Positions 8,160 to 17,951 are shown, numbered from the stretch's first letter. The stretch: 64,000 bases of DNA from Prevotella sp. (GCA_017557405.1 JAFYYV010000053.1:54194-118193), one strand, 5' to 3'. The notes: generated by a model from the letters alone, not told the origin. Program-made: numbers and translations.

Positions 8160-8897
8160 TTGAATATGAAAGGTGATTTTAGAAAAAAATATGATTTCTC
8201 CATTATAGTAACGGCAGAAGATTTAAAAGCTTTATCGGATACAATTACTAATGTTTTTAAATATGTTCGCTATGAAATAGAAACAAGTGATGGGGCCAAA
8301 TACACAACATACGAGTTGAAAGACATTTTGGAATATACAAATCCTGATACTCGAAAAGTCGAATTATTGCGAATACGCGGCAATTTAAATGAAGGCGAAT
8401 CATTCTTTTCGCCTAATATTTGTATTTCATTATTTGATACATCTAAATATGATAAGTCTGTCATTTTTGATTTAAATGAAATGGAAGAAAAGGAGATTAT
8501 CTATTATACAACGATAATTGACGAGTTCGCCCGAAGAATTAAAGCACCTTATTGGTGGATTTTCAAAGATAGGTTTTATTGGATTTGTGGTATTATTCTA
8601 TATTTTATATTCAGTTTCATCTACTTATCTAACACTGATATAACAAATACTATCAATAAAGTGTATAGCATTTTGCTTTTACAAGGTGTATCTGCTGCAT
8701 GCATGGCATTTTCTATGTTTGCCTTAAGCAAAGTGGTTTCATTCTTCTTTCCAGAAAGCTGTTTTGCTTTTGGCGAACAGGAAAAATATAAAATAAAGAA
8801 AGAAAAGAGAAGAAGTATAATATTTATCACATTACTTTTAGCTCTTTTTGTTGGGATTTTGTCAAATATCATTTCATATTATATTGTAAGTAAATAA
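8160..8897 (+). CDS. hypothetical membrane protein with three predicted helices
   Basis: I do not recognise the family of this 245-residue protein. The first ~135 residues look like a soluble alpha/beta domain. Hydrophobic segments then occur at about 139-157, 168-195 and 219-241, with a very basic stretch (KIKKEKRR) before the last one. The gene is markedly AT-rich compared with its neighbours. It starts about 95 bp after dinD and ends 12 bp before the mod gene, so it is probably co-transcribed with the type III system. ATG at 8160 or a second ATG at 8166 could be used. A role in membrane-linked defence is only a guess from position. Confidence 0.7.
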   Translation: MNMKGDFRKKYDFSIIVTAEDLKALSDTITNVFKYVRYEIETSDGAKYTTYELKDILEYTNPDTRKVELLRIRGNLNEGESFFSPNICISLFDTSKYDKSVIFDLNEMEEKEIIYYTTIIDEFARRIKAPYWWIFKDRFYWICGIILYFIFSFIYLSNTDITNTINKVYSILLLQGVSAACMAFSMFALSKVVSFFFPESCFAFGEQEKYKIKKEKRRSIIFITLLLALFVGILSNIISYYIVSK

Positions 8898-8909
8898 GGT
8901 ACAAACATT

Positions 8910-10928
8910 ATGATTAAAGATATCATTGGGAATAATGCAGAAGTAAAGCCTAATTCCAAGAAGTTGGAGGCTTTGAGGGAGTACTTTGCTGGGTGTTTTA
9001 CGGCTGAGGGCGCGTTTGATATTGAACGCTTCAAAGATATGATGAAAGATGAGGTGAATATCAGCAATGAGGGATATTCGCTCGACTTTCTCGGTAAGGA
9101 TTATGCTAATCTGATAGCATCAATAGACACCACTACGGTCATTGAACCAGATTTGGAACATAATGCCAAACCAGAGAATAAGGATAGTGAGAATATCTAC
9201 ATTAGTGGCGACAACCTTGATGCGCTAAAGCATCTTCTGAAATCGTATGCTGGCGAAGTGAAGTGCATCTATATTGATCCCCCTTATAATACTGGTTCCG
9301 ATGGGTTTGTGTATAACGATAACTTCCGCTTTACACCAGAGGAACTGGAGAAAAAACTGAGTATTGACGAGGAAGAGGCAAAACGTATTCTCGACTTGAC
9401 CTCACGAGGCAGCAGTACTCATTCCGCATGGTTGATGTTCATGTCGCCAAGACTTCAGCTGGCTCGCGACATATTGTCGAAAGATGGTGTGATCTTTATA
9501 TCCATTGATGAAAATGAGCATGCAAATTTGAAGTTGCTATGTGATTATATCTTTGGTGAAGATAATTTTGCTGGAGAAATAATATGGAAGAACAGTAGCA
9601 AAAATGATGAAGACTATATTTCAGTTCAACATGAATACATTCTTTCTTATGTAAAGAACAAAGAGTATAACAAAGGAGAATGGATTGAGCCCAAACAGGG
9701 AACTGATGAAATCTTTGCTGCTTTCGAAAAATTCCATGCCCAACATGGTAATGACTGGAAGGCGATTCATCAGGAAGCATTGAATTGGTATAGGCAATTC
9801 AATGAGGCTAATCCTATTTATGATAGCAAACACTATAACTGGATGGATGAGAGAGGAGTTTATTTCCCTGATAATATTTCAGGACCTCATTTTGGGCAGT
9901 ATCGTTATGATGTAATCCATCCAATAACTGGTAAAGTTTGCAAAGAGCCAGCAAGCGGATGGAGATTCTCTGAAACCACAATGGAAGAGAAAATAAGAAA
10001 CAATTATATCCATTTTGGAGAAGATGAGACTACAGTCCCCAATAATAAGACATATTTGAAAGATACGCTAAATCAGAGTCTGACTAGCGTCAAATACAAG
10101 GACGGTCGTGTGGCTACCAAGAAATTAACTGCATTGATGGGCTGCAATTGTTTTACGAATCCAAAAGATGTTGATTTGTTAGCAAAACTTTTCTCAGCAT
10201 TGCAATTGAAGGATGGCAGTATAGTATTAGATTTCTTTTCTGGATCAGGAACAACTGCAGAATCAGTATTGGGAATGAATTCTCAGAACTCGAAATTGAA
10301 ATATATCTTAGTTCAAATACCTGAGGATTTAGATGCTTCGTATCAAAGAGCAACAGGTAGCGGTAAAACTGTAATTAAGAATGCAATAGAATTATGTGAT
10401 GCATTAAGTTTACCTCATACTGTTGACCAAATAGGCATGGAGCGTATCAAGCGTGCATCGAAGAAAATCAAGGAAGATAATCCGTTGTTTGCTGGTGACT
10501 TGGGCTTCAAGCACTATACGTTAAGGGATGTTCCTGAAAATGTGCTTGACAAGATAATTGAATTTAACCCCAATGTTGCTGCCTTTGGCCAAAATATGCT
10601 GGAATTGTTTGGCCGCGAGACGGTGCTTGAAACATGGAAAGTGCGTGATGGTTATGGCATGAATGCCAAAATGGAAGAGGTGAAGTTAGCAGACTATACG
10701 GCCTACCAATGTGGCGACCATCTTTATCTGACAGATGAGGGAATGAGCGATGATGCTATTACTGCGCTGGTAGATAAATATGGCGAACAATCGGATTGGG
10801 GGCCTCACTACGTGGTACTCTTTGGCTATAGCTTCAACTTCGGTGCCACAGATGCACTGAAGAAAAACCTGCCTCTACTGAATGAGGGCGAGAAACAAAT
10901 CAAAATTAATATTGACACCAGATACTAA
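8910..10928 (+). CDS. mod: type III restriction-modification methyltransferase subunit (Mod)
   Basis: A 672-residue N6-adenine methyltransferase. The catalytic motif DPPY is at 123-126 (YIDPPYNTGSDGFVYND) and the SAM-binding motif is at about 441-448 (DFFSGSGTT), the order of beta-class enzymes such as type III Mod. The variable region between them (about 220-420) would hold target recognition. Mod both methylates the host and gives DNA specificity to the Mod-Res complex. It starts 12 bp after the membrane-protein gene and ends 9 bp before res. The sequence is intact with no repeat tract of the phase-variable type. Confidence 0.95.
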   Translation: MIKDIIGNNAEVKPNSKKLEALREYFAGCFTAEGAFDIERFKDMMKDEVNISNEGYSLDFLGKDYANLIASIDTTTVIEPDLEHNAKPENKDSENIYISGDNLDALKHLLKSYAGEVKCIYIDPPYNTGSDGFVYNDNFRFTPEELEKKLSIDEEEAKRILDLTSRGSSTHSAWLMFMSPRLQLARDILSKDGVIFISIDENEHANLKLLCDYIFGEDNFAGEIIWKNSSKNDEDYISVQHEYILSYVKNKEYNKGEWIEPKQGTDEIFAAFEKFHAQHGNDWKAIHQEALNWYRQFNEANPIYDSKHYNWMDERGVYFPDNISGPHFGQYRYDVIHPITGKVCKEPASGWRFSETTMEEKIRNNYIHFGEDETTVPNNKTYLKDTLNQSLTSVKYKDGRVATKKLTALMGCNCFTNPKDVDLLAKLFSALQLKDGSIVLDFFSGSGTTAESVLGMNSQNSKLKYILVQIPEDLDASYQRATGSGKTVIKNAIELCDALSLPHTVDQIGMERIKRASKKIKEDNPLFAGDLGFKHYTLRDVPENVLDKIIEFNPNVAAFGQNMLELFGRETVLETWKVRDGYGMNAKMEEVKLADYTAYQCGDHLYLTDEGMSDDAITALVDKYGEQSDWGPHYVVLFGYSFNFGATDALKKNLPLLNEGEKQIKINIDTRY

Positions 10929-10937
10929 ACAAACGAT

Positions 10938-13900
10938 ATGGATATCATACTCGAAGCTGGATTACCACATCAACAGATACCCGTTGACCGTTTGGTAGAA
11001 GTCTTTAAACAGACACATTTAGAGTCTGTCAAACCCTACGAGAACCCACTGATTGACCACAGGGATGTTACGACGGAGCATAATCTTCGTAACATTCTCT
11101 TCACGCAAGAAATGAAACCATATAATAGAAAGGTGGTGTTGCCAGAGAAGGGTACGCTGAATCTGGACATTAAGATGGAGACGGGTACTGGTAAGACGTA
11201 TGTCTATACGCATTCCATCTATGAGCTGCACAAGCGATATGGATTCAATAAGTTTGTGGTTGTGGTACATTCTTTGCCAGTAAAATCTGGTGCCGTGCAG
11301 TTTATCAGCGACCCATACGTGCAGCGTCATTTCCGCGACACGTTGGGTTATGGGTCAGAAATAGAACTGTGCGAAGTGTCCACCCTGAAGAAAAAGAAAA
11401 AAGGACATAACTACTTCCCTTCGTCTGTACGAGACTATGTGAATGGCTCTTGCCAAAACAAAAACAGAATATATGTCATTGTGGTTAATCAGCAGTTGCT
11501 TCAGAAGAACAAATTGTTAGACAAGAAAGATTACGATATAGCCGTACAAGGTTTTGTGCGCCCACTGGATGCCATTAAGGCCACTCGTCCCATCGTGATA
11601 ATTGATGAGCCTCACCGCTTTGAGCGTAGTAATACGACCTATAAGCGTATTCTGAGTGAAATGGCTCCACAATGTATCATCCGCTTTGGTGCCACCTTCC
11701 CAGAGATCCCAGTGCCTGTACTAAAGCCAAACAAGCAAGGGAAAATGGTCTGGCAGAAGGAGATGAAAAAGGACTATTTGAATCTGCTTTATAATCTGAC
11801 AGCTTGTGATGCCTTTAACCATAATCTGATTAAGGGCGTGGCCAAAGAACACTTCAATCCAACTACATCAGAGAATGAGAAAGTTAAGATTATCTCTATT
11901 AATGGTCGTGAGAGCGTGACGATGCACTTTACCAAGAAAGATCATACCCAACGCTTTGAGTTGCACAAGGACGAGTCGCTGGGCATTATGAGTGAGCATC
12001 TCTCAGGCGTAACGGTTAGCGGCATCAGTAGTTCAGAGGTAGAACTATCGAATGGTCAGACGAAACATGTTGGTGATGAATTTACTGCAGATATCTATTC
12101 CACCTCGTATCAGGAAAACATGGTAAGAATGGCTATTCAACGCCATTTCGAAACAGAGCGCATTTTGTTTCATCGTGAGAGTAAGATTAAAACTCTGGCA
12201 CTATTCTTTATTGATAATATTGTGTCATTCCGAGGTGATGACGAGGGACAGAATGCCTGGCTCCGCGATATCTTCGATAAATGGTTGGAATATCAGTTGA
12301 AGGAGGAATTGAAGAACGCTGAGAACTCTGCAGAATATACAGACTATCTGAAAGCAAGCCTCAGTAATATCGCAGGATGCCGCGCTGGATATTTTGCCAA
12401 AGACAATAGCGACAGCGATGAGGCTATTGCAGAAGAGGTGGATGATATTCTGCGCAACAAGAAGAAATTGCTGTCATTTAAGGATGAAAAAGGACGATGG
12501 AATGTGCGTCGTTTCCTGTTCTCTAAATGGACGCTAAAAGAGGGCTGGGATAATCCAAATGTGTTCACTATCGCCAAATTGCGTAGTAGTGGCAGCGAGA
12601 TCAGTAAATTGCAAGAAGTTGGACGAGGTTTGCGCCTACCTGTGGATGAATATGGTAATAGAACAACTAGCCAGGATTTCATGCTCAACTACATCGTGGA
12701 CTTTACCGAAAAGGACTTCGCAGACAAGTTGGTGCGTGAAATTAATGGCGATATAGCCAAGAAGACTAGTGAGCACATCATCTTGAACAGCGATGAGCTT
12801 GGCCGTGTTGCGAATCAGCGTGGTTTGGGTAATGGTATGGTATTACTAATGGAATTGACGCAGAAGGGATTGGTAACAATGGAAGGTTCCAACATTATTG
12901 TCATTGACGACAAGGTGATGGAATTCAAGAATCAATATCCAGAGTTTGAACTTGATAATTTGAACTTGAATAAGATTATTGATAGGAATGCTACTAATAA
13001 CCGTTTGATGGTAAAAATCCGCAAAGATAATTATCAGAAGATTGAGTCTTTGTGGAAGGAAATAAACAAGAAGTATCTGATGTTTTATCAGAAAGATATT
13101 GATGAGGAGATAGAAAAGGCATTACCTTCTATATTAGAGAATGGAGTATTTACAAGGATGTCTGTTTCTTCTGAACGCTCTGAAATACAAGTAGATCAAG
13201 ATGGTGCAACTGTGGTAAGTGAGGCGAATGTTACCTATATGGTTTATGGTAGGGACTTGCCATATAACGATTTCCTGAAACGAGCCAATAAAGGAACTGC
13301 TATTCCCATTGAGATAATTCACAAAGCCATTTGTGAATATGCAAAGAAACATGAAGGGTTTAACAAGAATCTGATTAACGATTTGACGCTGTCTCAATTC
13401 ATAGGACGTTTCAGAGATTGGAAGATTAAGAACTTAGGTGGATGTATTTCATATAAACAGGCAAATTACAAGACAAGAACTACTGCACTTACCAAAGAGG
13501 ACGGAAGTGTAAGAGAGGAAGTTGTTATGGGTAGAATCGGTAAGAAAACAGATGATTCCAAAACACCAGCAAAATACCTCTATGAGCCAATTGCCTATGA
13601 CTCTCCTTTGGAGAAAACCAACATATTAGACAAAATTGATGTTGCAGAGTTAATAGTGTATGGTAAGATTCCAAGTAGTAGTATCAGGATTCCAACCATC
13701 ACAGACGAAACCTATTCACCAGACTTTATGTATATTGTCAAAAAGAAAGATGGTACTATGACTATGAATGTTGTCATTGAAACCAAAGATGTCAATCAAG
13801 AAACAGATTTGCGTCCAAAAGAAAGTGCCAAGATTGATTGCGCAAAAGTATTCTTTGAACAAATATCCAAAGACAACCCATCATTCCCTGTTAGTTTTGA

Positions 13901-13961
13901 GCGACAAATTAACAGGCAAAGGATGAATGATATCATAGACAGGTTGATTACATCCAAATAA
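10938..13961 (+). CDS. res: type III restriction endonuclease subunit (Res)
   Basis: A 1007-residue superfamily-2 helicase-nuclease. Motif I is METGTGKTY with Lys86. Motif II is DEPH at 223-226 (IVIIDEPHRFE). GATFPE is motif III, and GWDNPNVFTI with EVGRGLRLP covers motifs V and VI. The C-terminal PD-(D/E)xK nuclease is visible as SPDFMY (Asp929) followed by VVIETK (Glu948, Lys950). With Mod it cleaves unmodified DNA after ATP-driven communication between two head-to-head sites. The gene is full length and lies directly behind mod. It appears functional. Confidence 0.95.
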   Translation: MDIILEAGLPHQQIPVDRLVEVFKQTHLESVKPYENPLIDHRDVTTEHNLRNILFTQEMKPYNRKVVLPEKGTLNLDIKMETGTGKTYVYTHSIYELHKRYGFNKFVVVVHSLPVKSGAVQFISDPYVQRHFRDTLGYGSEIELCEVSTLKKKKKGHNYFPSSVRDYVNGSCQNKNRIYVIVVNQQLLQKNKLLDKKDYDIAVQGFVRPLDAIKATRPIVIIDEPHRFERSNTTYKRILSEMAPQCIIRFGATFPEIPVPVLKPNKQGKMVWQKEMKKDYLNLLYNLTACDAFNHNLIKGVAKEHFNPTTSENEKVKIISINGRESVTMHFTKKDHTQRFELHKDESLGIMSEHLSGVTVSGISSSEVELSNGQTKHVGDEFTADIYSTSYQENMVRMAIQRHFETERILFHRESKIKTLALFFIDNIVSFRGDDEGQNAWLRDIFDKWLEYQLKEELKNAENSAEYTDYLKASLSNIAGCRAGYFAKDNSDSDEAIAEEVDDILRNKKKLLSFKDEKGRWNVRRFLFSKWTLKEGWDNPNVFTIAKLRSSGSEISKLQEVGRGLRLPVDEYGNRTTSQDFMLNYIVDFTEKDFADKLVREINGDIAKKTSEHIILNSDELGRVANQRGLGNGMVLLMELTQKGLVTMEGSNIIVIDDKVMEFKNQYPEFELDNLNLNKIIDRNATNNRLMVKIRKDNYQKIESLWKEINKKYLMFYQKDIDEEIEKALPSILENGVFTRMSVSSERSEIQVDQDGATVVSEANVTYMVYGRDLPYNDFLKRANKGTAIPIEIIHKAICEYAKKHEGFNKNLINDLTLSQFIGRFRDWKIKNLGGCISYKQANYKTRTTALTKEDGSVREEVVMGRIGKKTDDSKTPAKYLYEPIAYDSPLEKTNILDKIDVAELIVYGKIPSSSIRIPTITDETYSPDFMYIVKKKDGTMTMNVVIETKDVNQETDLRPKESAKIDCAKVFFEQISKDNPSFPVSFERQINRQRMNDIIDRLITSK

Positions 13962-13982
13962 ATTCATTCAAATCAGAGCAAA

Positions 13983-15404
13983 ATGAGAATAGAATTGCAT
14001 GATATTGATTTAAAAGAAAAGGTTAAGGATTTCACCCAATATCTTGAAACTACTGATAGAATTATTCTATCAGCAAAGTTTGGTGATGGGAAAACCTTTT
14101 TCCTCAATCAATTACGAAGCAGTAATGAATTGAACGAGGAATATAAATTCTTTACCATCTATCCCGTCAATTATTCTGTTTCAAAAAATGAAGACGTTTT
14201 TGAATATATTAAGCGTGACATTATTTTGCAATTGAATAATGAAGGACTACTTGACAAAGTTGATATCAATGCATTATTCGATTCCATTTTCGATTTCTCG
14301 GATTTACAAACATTGGTTTCTTTTTTGCTATCCTTTATACCTGGAGGTGGCTTTTACGAGAAAGTATTAGCCAAATTCTACGAAAAGTGTAAAAAATACC
14401 AAGAGAGAAAGCGTACAGCCGAAAAATATTTATCTTCTTTTTCTCAAATTAAAGGTAACATATACGAAAATGATGGATATACTGCCCTAATAAGAAGTGC
14501 GCTTAATTGGATAAAAGAAGATCACGCAAAGAATGGACCTGACTGGAGGAAGAAAAAGCCAGTTCTCATCGTAGAAGATTTGGATCGTCTTGATCCGAGG
14601 CATTTGTTTCGCATCTTAAATGTGTTGAGTGCTCACATAGATGATACGACTAGTCCTGATATTGTTACAAATAAATTCGGATTTGATAATATTGTCTTAG
14701 TGATGGATTATGAAGCTACTGAACATTTATTTCATCATTTCTACGGTAATAATGCATGCTATGAAGGCTATATGAGTAAATTTTTATCAAGAGAGCCTTT
14801 TAGATATAGTATTCAAGAATCTATAGCGTTAGAAATTGAAAGTGAAATATCGGACAAACTTGATGTTGCCAATATCTTACCAACCTTCGAAAATTTCTGG
14901 AGAAGACTATATAAACTATCTATCAGGGATTTGAAGAAACTCACAATGTTTGATACTCAAGACAGAATAAAAACGGCTTATTTTGAATGTAATAAGATGA
15001 AGTTTTCAACATCTATGCCACTCTTTCATCTGATTATTTATATGGTAGAAATGGGACTGACTTTAGATGAAATCGTAGAAGACTTGAAATCACAGGTTAC
15101 ACATAGGGAAAAAGGAGAAATGAGCTTTTTATGTCCTGAATATATTAGGTTGACATATCCTCTTTATGCGCTTAAGGAATATCGGGATATCAACTATTTT
15201 AGTTATGACACTAGAAAATTCTCAATAACCAGAAAGACAGAGAATGAAGTAATAACTGAAGTGGCAGTAAGCCCTGCTAATTCTTGGGATCAATCTATTG
15301 TAAAAATAGATGGAATGAATATTGAGGATTCTGTAAGAAGGTTTCTCAGTGATTGTTCAACCTGCATTAATTTGGCAGCACTTGGAGACATCAATTACAC
15401 ATAA
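13983..15404 (+). CDS. KAP-family P-loop NTPase
   Basis: A 473-residue NTPase starting 21 bp after res on the same strand. Walker A is KFGDGKTFF with Lys37. Walker B is VLIVEDLDRLDP with Asp199/Asp201. A hydrophobic stretch of about 20 residues (LVSFLLSFIPGGGF, around 110-130) lies between them, as in KAP proteins, which often associate with membranes. The rest is helical and contains a second block typical of KAP (NIVLVMDYEATEHLF). KAP proteins include PifA of the F plasmid, which excludes phage T7. The position suggests an added effector or accessory of the type III system. That link is inference; the family call is good. Confidence 0.82.
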   Translation: MRIELHDIDLKEKVKDFTQYLETTDRIILSAKFGDGKTFFLNQLRSSNELNEEYKFFTIYPVNYSVSKNEDVFEYIKRDIILQLNNEGLLDKVDINALFDSIFDFSDLQTLVSFLLSFIPGGGFYEKVLAKFYEKCKKYQERKRTAEKYLSSFSQIKGNIYENDGYTALIRSALNWIKEDHAKNGPDWRKKKPVLIVEDLDRLDPRHLFRILNVLSAHIDDTTSPDIVTNKFGFDNIVLVMDYEATEHLFHHFYGNNACYEGYMSKFLSREPFRYSIQESIALEIESEISDKLDVANILPTFENFWRRLYKLSIRDLKKLTMFDTQDRIKTAYFECNKMKFSTSMPLFHLIIYMVEMGLTLDEIVEDLKSQVTHREKGEMSFLCPEYIRLTYPLYALKEYRDINYFSYDTRKFSITRKTENEVITEVAVSPANSWDQSIVKIDGMNIEDSVRRFLSDCSTCINLAALGDINYT

Positions 15405-15651
15405 ATCAGATGTAACATTTTTAAGCTTTGGATACTATAATATTAGGAGATAAACAAACGAAATAAGAACGGAATAAAAACGTTATAGAAATAAAGAAAG
15501 ACGATATATGGCAAAAGAAGAAAGAATGCATAGAGACGAGCTAGACAAGTCATCAGGAATCATATCGGAATTAGTATTTGTTCCAAATGAATCTAAGATG
15601 TGAAATAGTCTTTCCTCCCTGCCATGTAGAAATCTAATCCTAAAAGAGGTT

Positions 15652-16671
15652 ATGAAACCTACGAAGAATAAAATATTCTGTGTGTCTTGCAAGCGGTCGA
15701 AGATGCTTTTCGAGTCGCAAGCAAAGGCTGATAATTTTATTCTTTACAACAAAGAGGAAATAGAAGAAGAGAACGGTAAGGCTCCTGTTAGAAGCTATTA
15801 TTGTAGGCTGTGTGGTGGATGGCATGTGACAAGTAGCCTATCTGAAAAAACTATAGCAAAGGCTGAAAGACGTGATAGGCAGATAGCCGCAGAGGCTGAT
15901 AGGTTTGCAAAGATATATGAGGGTGTTGATTCGGTTATCAAGGAAGTGGATAGGCGACGGGAAGAGGCTGAAGTAGCTATTTTACAAGGGCGATTGACAG
16001 CGGCCGAATTGTCAATGAAAGAATGTTTAGACATGTTGCCTCCCTTACGAATCAGTAGAGGCTGGAAACAGGAAGAATGGGACAAATGGACAAACCGTAT
16101 CAATGATATACAAAGGAAAATAGCTTGTTTCAAAGAATTCATTATCCTACCCGAAGAAGAGCGCGAATCATTTCTTGCAAAGGAAGATAAAACTAGAACG
16201 GAAGAAGAAATGTGTATGGCATATCTAAACTATCAAACTTTATCCAAGATAGAGTCGCTATTTGACGAGATTGAGAATGACACTCTGAAGGGTGATAAGG
16301 ATGCGGTGAGGGAAAAATTGATAGTGTGTAGGAAACTTGTGAACAAAAATATTCAATGTCCATATAAAAAAAGTTTGATAAGAGATTATCGGAATCGAAT
16401 CAAGGAAAAATGCTATAGGGCACAAGTCTCTCTGGATCAAGAAGCAATGCCGAGGTATCAGATAGATGGGAAATATATGAAATATCAGGATGCCATACTA
16501 TATCTGATAAAGAAATTCGAGGCCTTGAGGCCAATCTATGATTCGGGCGATTTCTATGGGTGCATGTGGCAACTTTCTATCATCGAAAAGGGAATAAAGG
16601 AATTGCCTGACAATCCAGATACAAAGGTGCTAAGACAACAATATGAATATTGGAGTGAGTTTCTTACGTAG
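15652..16671 (+). CDS. zinc-ribbon plus coiled-coil protein of unknown function
   Basis: A 339-residue protein with an N-terminal four-cysteine metal site: C10-x2-C13 (FCVSCKRSK) and C51-x2-C54 in YYCRLCGGWHVTS. The CGGWHVTS phrase recurs in Bacteroidetes zinc-ribbon proteins. The remaining ~280 residues are mostly charged helices with likely coiled coils and no catalytic motif I can see. It lies about 250 bp after the KAP gene, same strand, and ends 12 bp before a truncated AlbA_2-type gene, so it marks the right edge of the island. The frame could start at 15652 (ATG). Function unknown; DNA or RNA binding is plausible. Confidence 0.68.
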   Translation: MKPTKNKIFCVSCKRSKMLFESQAKADNFILYNKEEIEEENGKAPVRSYYCRLCGGWHVTSSLSEKTIAKAERRDRQIAAEADRFAKIYEGVDSVIKEVDRRREEAEVAILQGRLTAAELSMKECLDMLPPLRISRGWKQEEWDKWTNRINDIQRKIACFKEFIILPEEERESFLAKEDKTRTEEEMCMAYLNYQTLSKIESLFDEIENDTLKGDKDAVREKLIVCRKLVNKNIQCPYKKSLIRDYRNRIKEKCYRAQVSLDQEAMPRYQIDGKYMKYQDAILYLIKKFEALRPIYDSGDFYGCMWQLSIIEKGIKELPDNPDTKVLRQQYEYWSEFLT

Positions 16672-16682
16672 CAAGAAAGTGA

Positions 16683-16997
16683 ACAGATGTAAGTAGTCTC
16701 TGTTTCCGTATCACCATCCCTTGCCACGAAGCAGCAGGCAATATTATTGCAGACATTGCCAGTAAAGACAATCATGACCCAAAAGATGACCCAAAAGAAC
16801 TGTCTGAGCGTCAACTACTTATATTAGACATCATAAGAGATGATGACCAAATAGCCATCCATCAAATGACCCAAAAGATAAATGTCTCAGAGAAGACTAT
16901 TAAACGTGAGCTTGCAATTCTCCAAGAAAAGGGTATCCTCTCTCGTGAAGGTGGGCGCAAGGAAGGTAGGTGGGTAATCCTTAACAAGAAAGAATAA
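16683..16997 (+). pseudogene. 3' remnant of an AlbA_2/ATPase-type regulator
   Basis: An open frame without a start codon. It begins just after an in-frame stop and reads CFRITIP, the usual end of the GHKL-like domain in AlbA_2 proteins. A linker follows, then a winged helix (LSERQLLILDIIRDD, QMTQKINVSEKTIKREL, LQEKGILSREGG) and a stop at 16995-16997. The intact gene at 1905-3386 ends in the same way, although sequence identity is low. The 5' two-thirds are missing and have been replaced by the zinc-ribbon gene, showing that the island edge cut through an older gene. Confidence 0.75.
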
Positions 16998-17063
16998 GCC
17001 AAAGTGGTATCATATAACGATTTCCGCATTGTTGGCGATAAAGCAGCGATAAACTAACCAAGA

Positions 17064-17094
17064 AATCCGTGCAACTCTTTGTGTTACACGGATT
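17064..17094. terminator. terminator hairpin between converging units
   Basis: AATCCGTGCAAC pairs with GTTACACGGATT at 11 of 12 positions around a 7-base loop. The plus side ends with a T-rich tail. It serves the remnant gene and, from the other side, the secreted-protein gene at 17154. The stem is the same sequence as in the terminator at 4088-4122. Confidence 0.65.
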
Positions 17095-17153
17095 ATTCTT
17101 TTAGAGCGTTTTGAAAACACCGACAAATGCATCGGCAGAATTCAATGGGTTGA

Positions 17154-17951
17154 CTATTTCACGACAACCTTCTCGCCTCCAATGACATACACGCCACGGG
17201 GCAGTTTCTTCGTTTGACTGCCTTTCACGCCACTGCGCACCAGTTTTCCGTTGAGGTCGTAAACATCCACAGAGCCTTCCTCAGCGCTCACTTGCAGAAT
17301 GGCGGTGACTTCAGACTTACTGATGTGGCGAATCTCCAACTTCGTGGCGGAAGGAGACTGCTCCTCCCATACGAATCCACAACGAGTGGGCAAGAACGTC
17401 TTATCGCCTTCAGTGCGCACGAGCACACTCTCCAACGGAGTGACGTCCTGCTTGGCGGGAATGCCATAGCGACCCATTTTCTCCACACTATTCCAACTGC
17501 TGCCGAAGGAGACAACATTGCCTACACCATCGTTCATGCGAACCTGCTTCAACTCATTGCTGAAGCCCAGCGACTCGGTGTTGCGGACACGTAGAGTTTG
17601 CGTGGTGGGCGAGTAAATGAGATAGGGACATCCAGCCTGCAGACCCTCATCGGTGCAAGGGACGAAATAGAGAACCAGCGTGTTACCCTCCTGACGGATG
17701 GAAACCATGCGCTCCACTTGAATGTCGAGGGCTGCCGCTTTCAACTGGTCGGCACTAAGCGACAAGGGCAGGCACAAGGTGTTGTAGCCAGCATAAAGAG
17801 TACGATTCAGTTGCACGGTCTGTGCTTCATCTTGCAAAGCGCTGACATTCAGCGTCGTGCTGTTGGCAGAAATGCTTTTCACTCGGTTTTGTGCTACTGC
17901 TTGTGTGCACATCGTGGCTGCTGCCATCAAAACAAGTACAAAATGCTTCAT
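17154..17951 (-). CDS. secreted protein with T9SS-type C-terminal sorting tail
   Basis: A 265-residue protein, taking ATG at 17951 as start because a classic signal peptide follows (MKHFVLVLMAAATMCTQAVA, cleavage after AQ). The frame is open further upstream but that extension has no signal. The body is beta-rich with no recognised enzymatic motif. The C-terminus (VDVYDLNGKLVRSG, LPRGVYVIGGEKVVVK) is a type A T9SS-like sorting domain, so the mature protein is probably exported by type IX secretion and attached to the cell surface or released. It is a single-gene unit ending at the terminator at 17064. Function unknown. Confidence 0.7.
   Translation of the reverse strand: MKHFVLVLMAAATMCTQAVAQNRVKSISANSTTLNVSALQDEAQTVQLNRTLYAGYNTLCLPLSLSADQLKAAALDIQVERMVSIRQEGNTLVLYFVPCTDEGLQAGCPYLIYSPTTQTLRVRNTESLGFSNELKQVRMNDGVGNVVSFGSSWNSVEKMGRYGIPAKQDVTPLESVLVRTEGDKTFLPTRCGFVWEEQSPSATKLEIRHISKSEVTAILQVSAEEGSVDVYDLNGKLVRSGVKGSQTKKLPRGVYVIGGEKVVVK

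Noticed and set aside
8077-8163. Open frame reading KVLEIHEALQKANESINKLG between dinD and the membrane-protein gene
   Set aside because: It has no start codon and is only 28 residues. It may be the tail of a lost gene, but no family could be recognised, so it is not listed as a pseudogene.
15508-15603. 31-aa frame beginning MAKEERMHRDELDKSSG before the zinc-ribbon gene
   Set aside because: Too short and without a promoter or similarity I can recognise; a leader peptide cannot be excluded.
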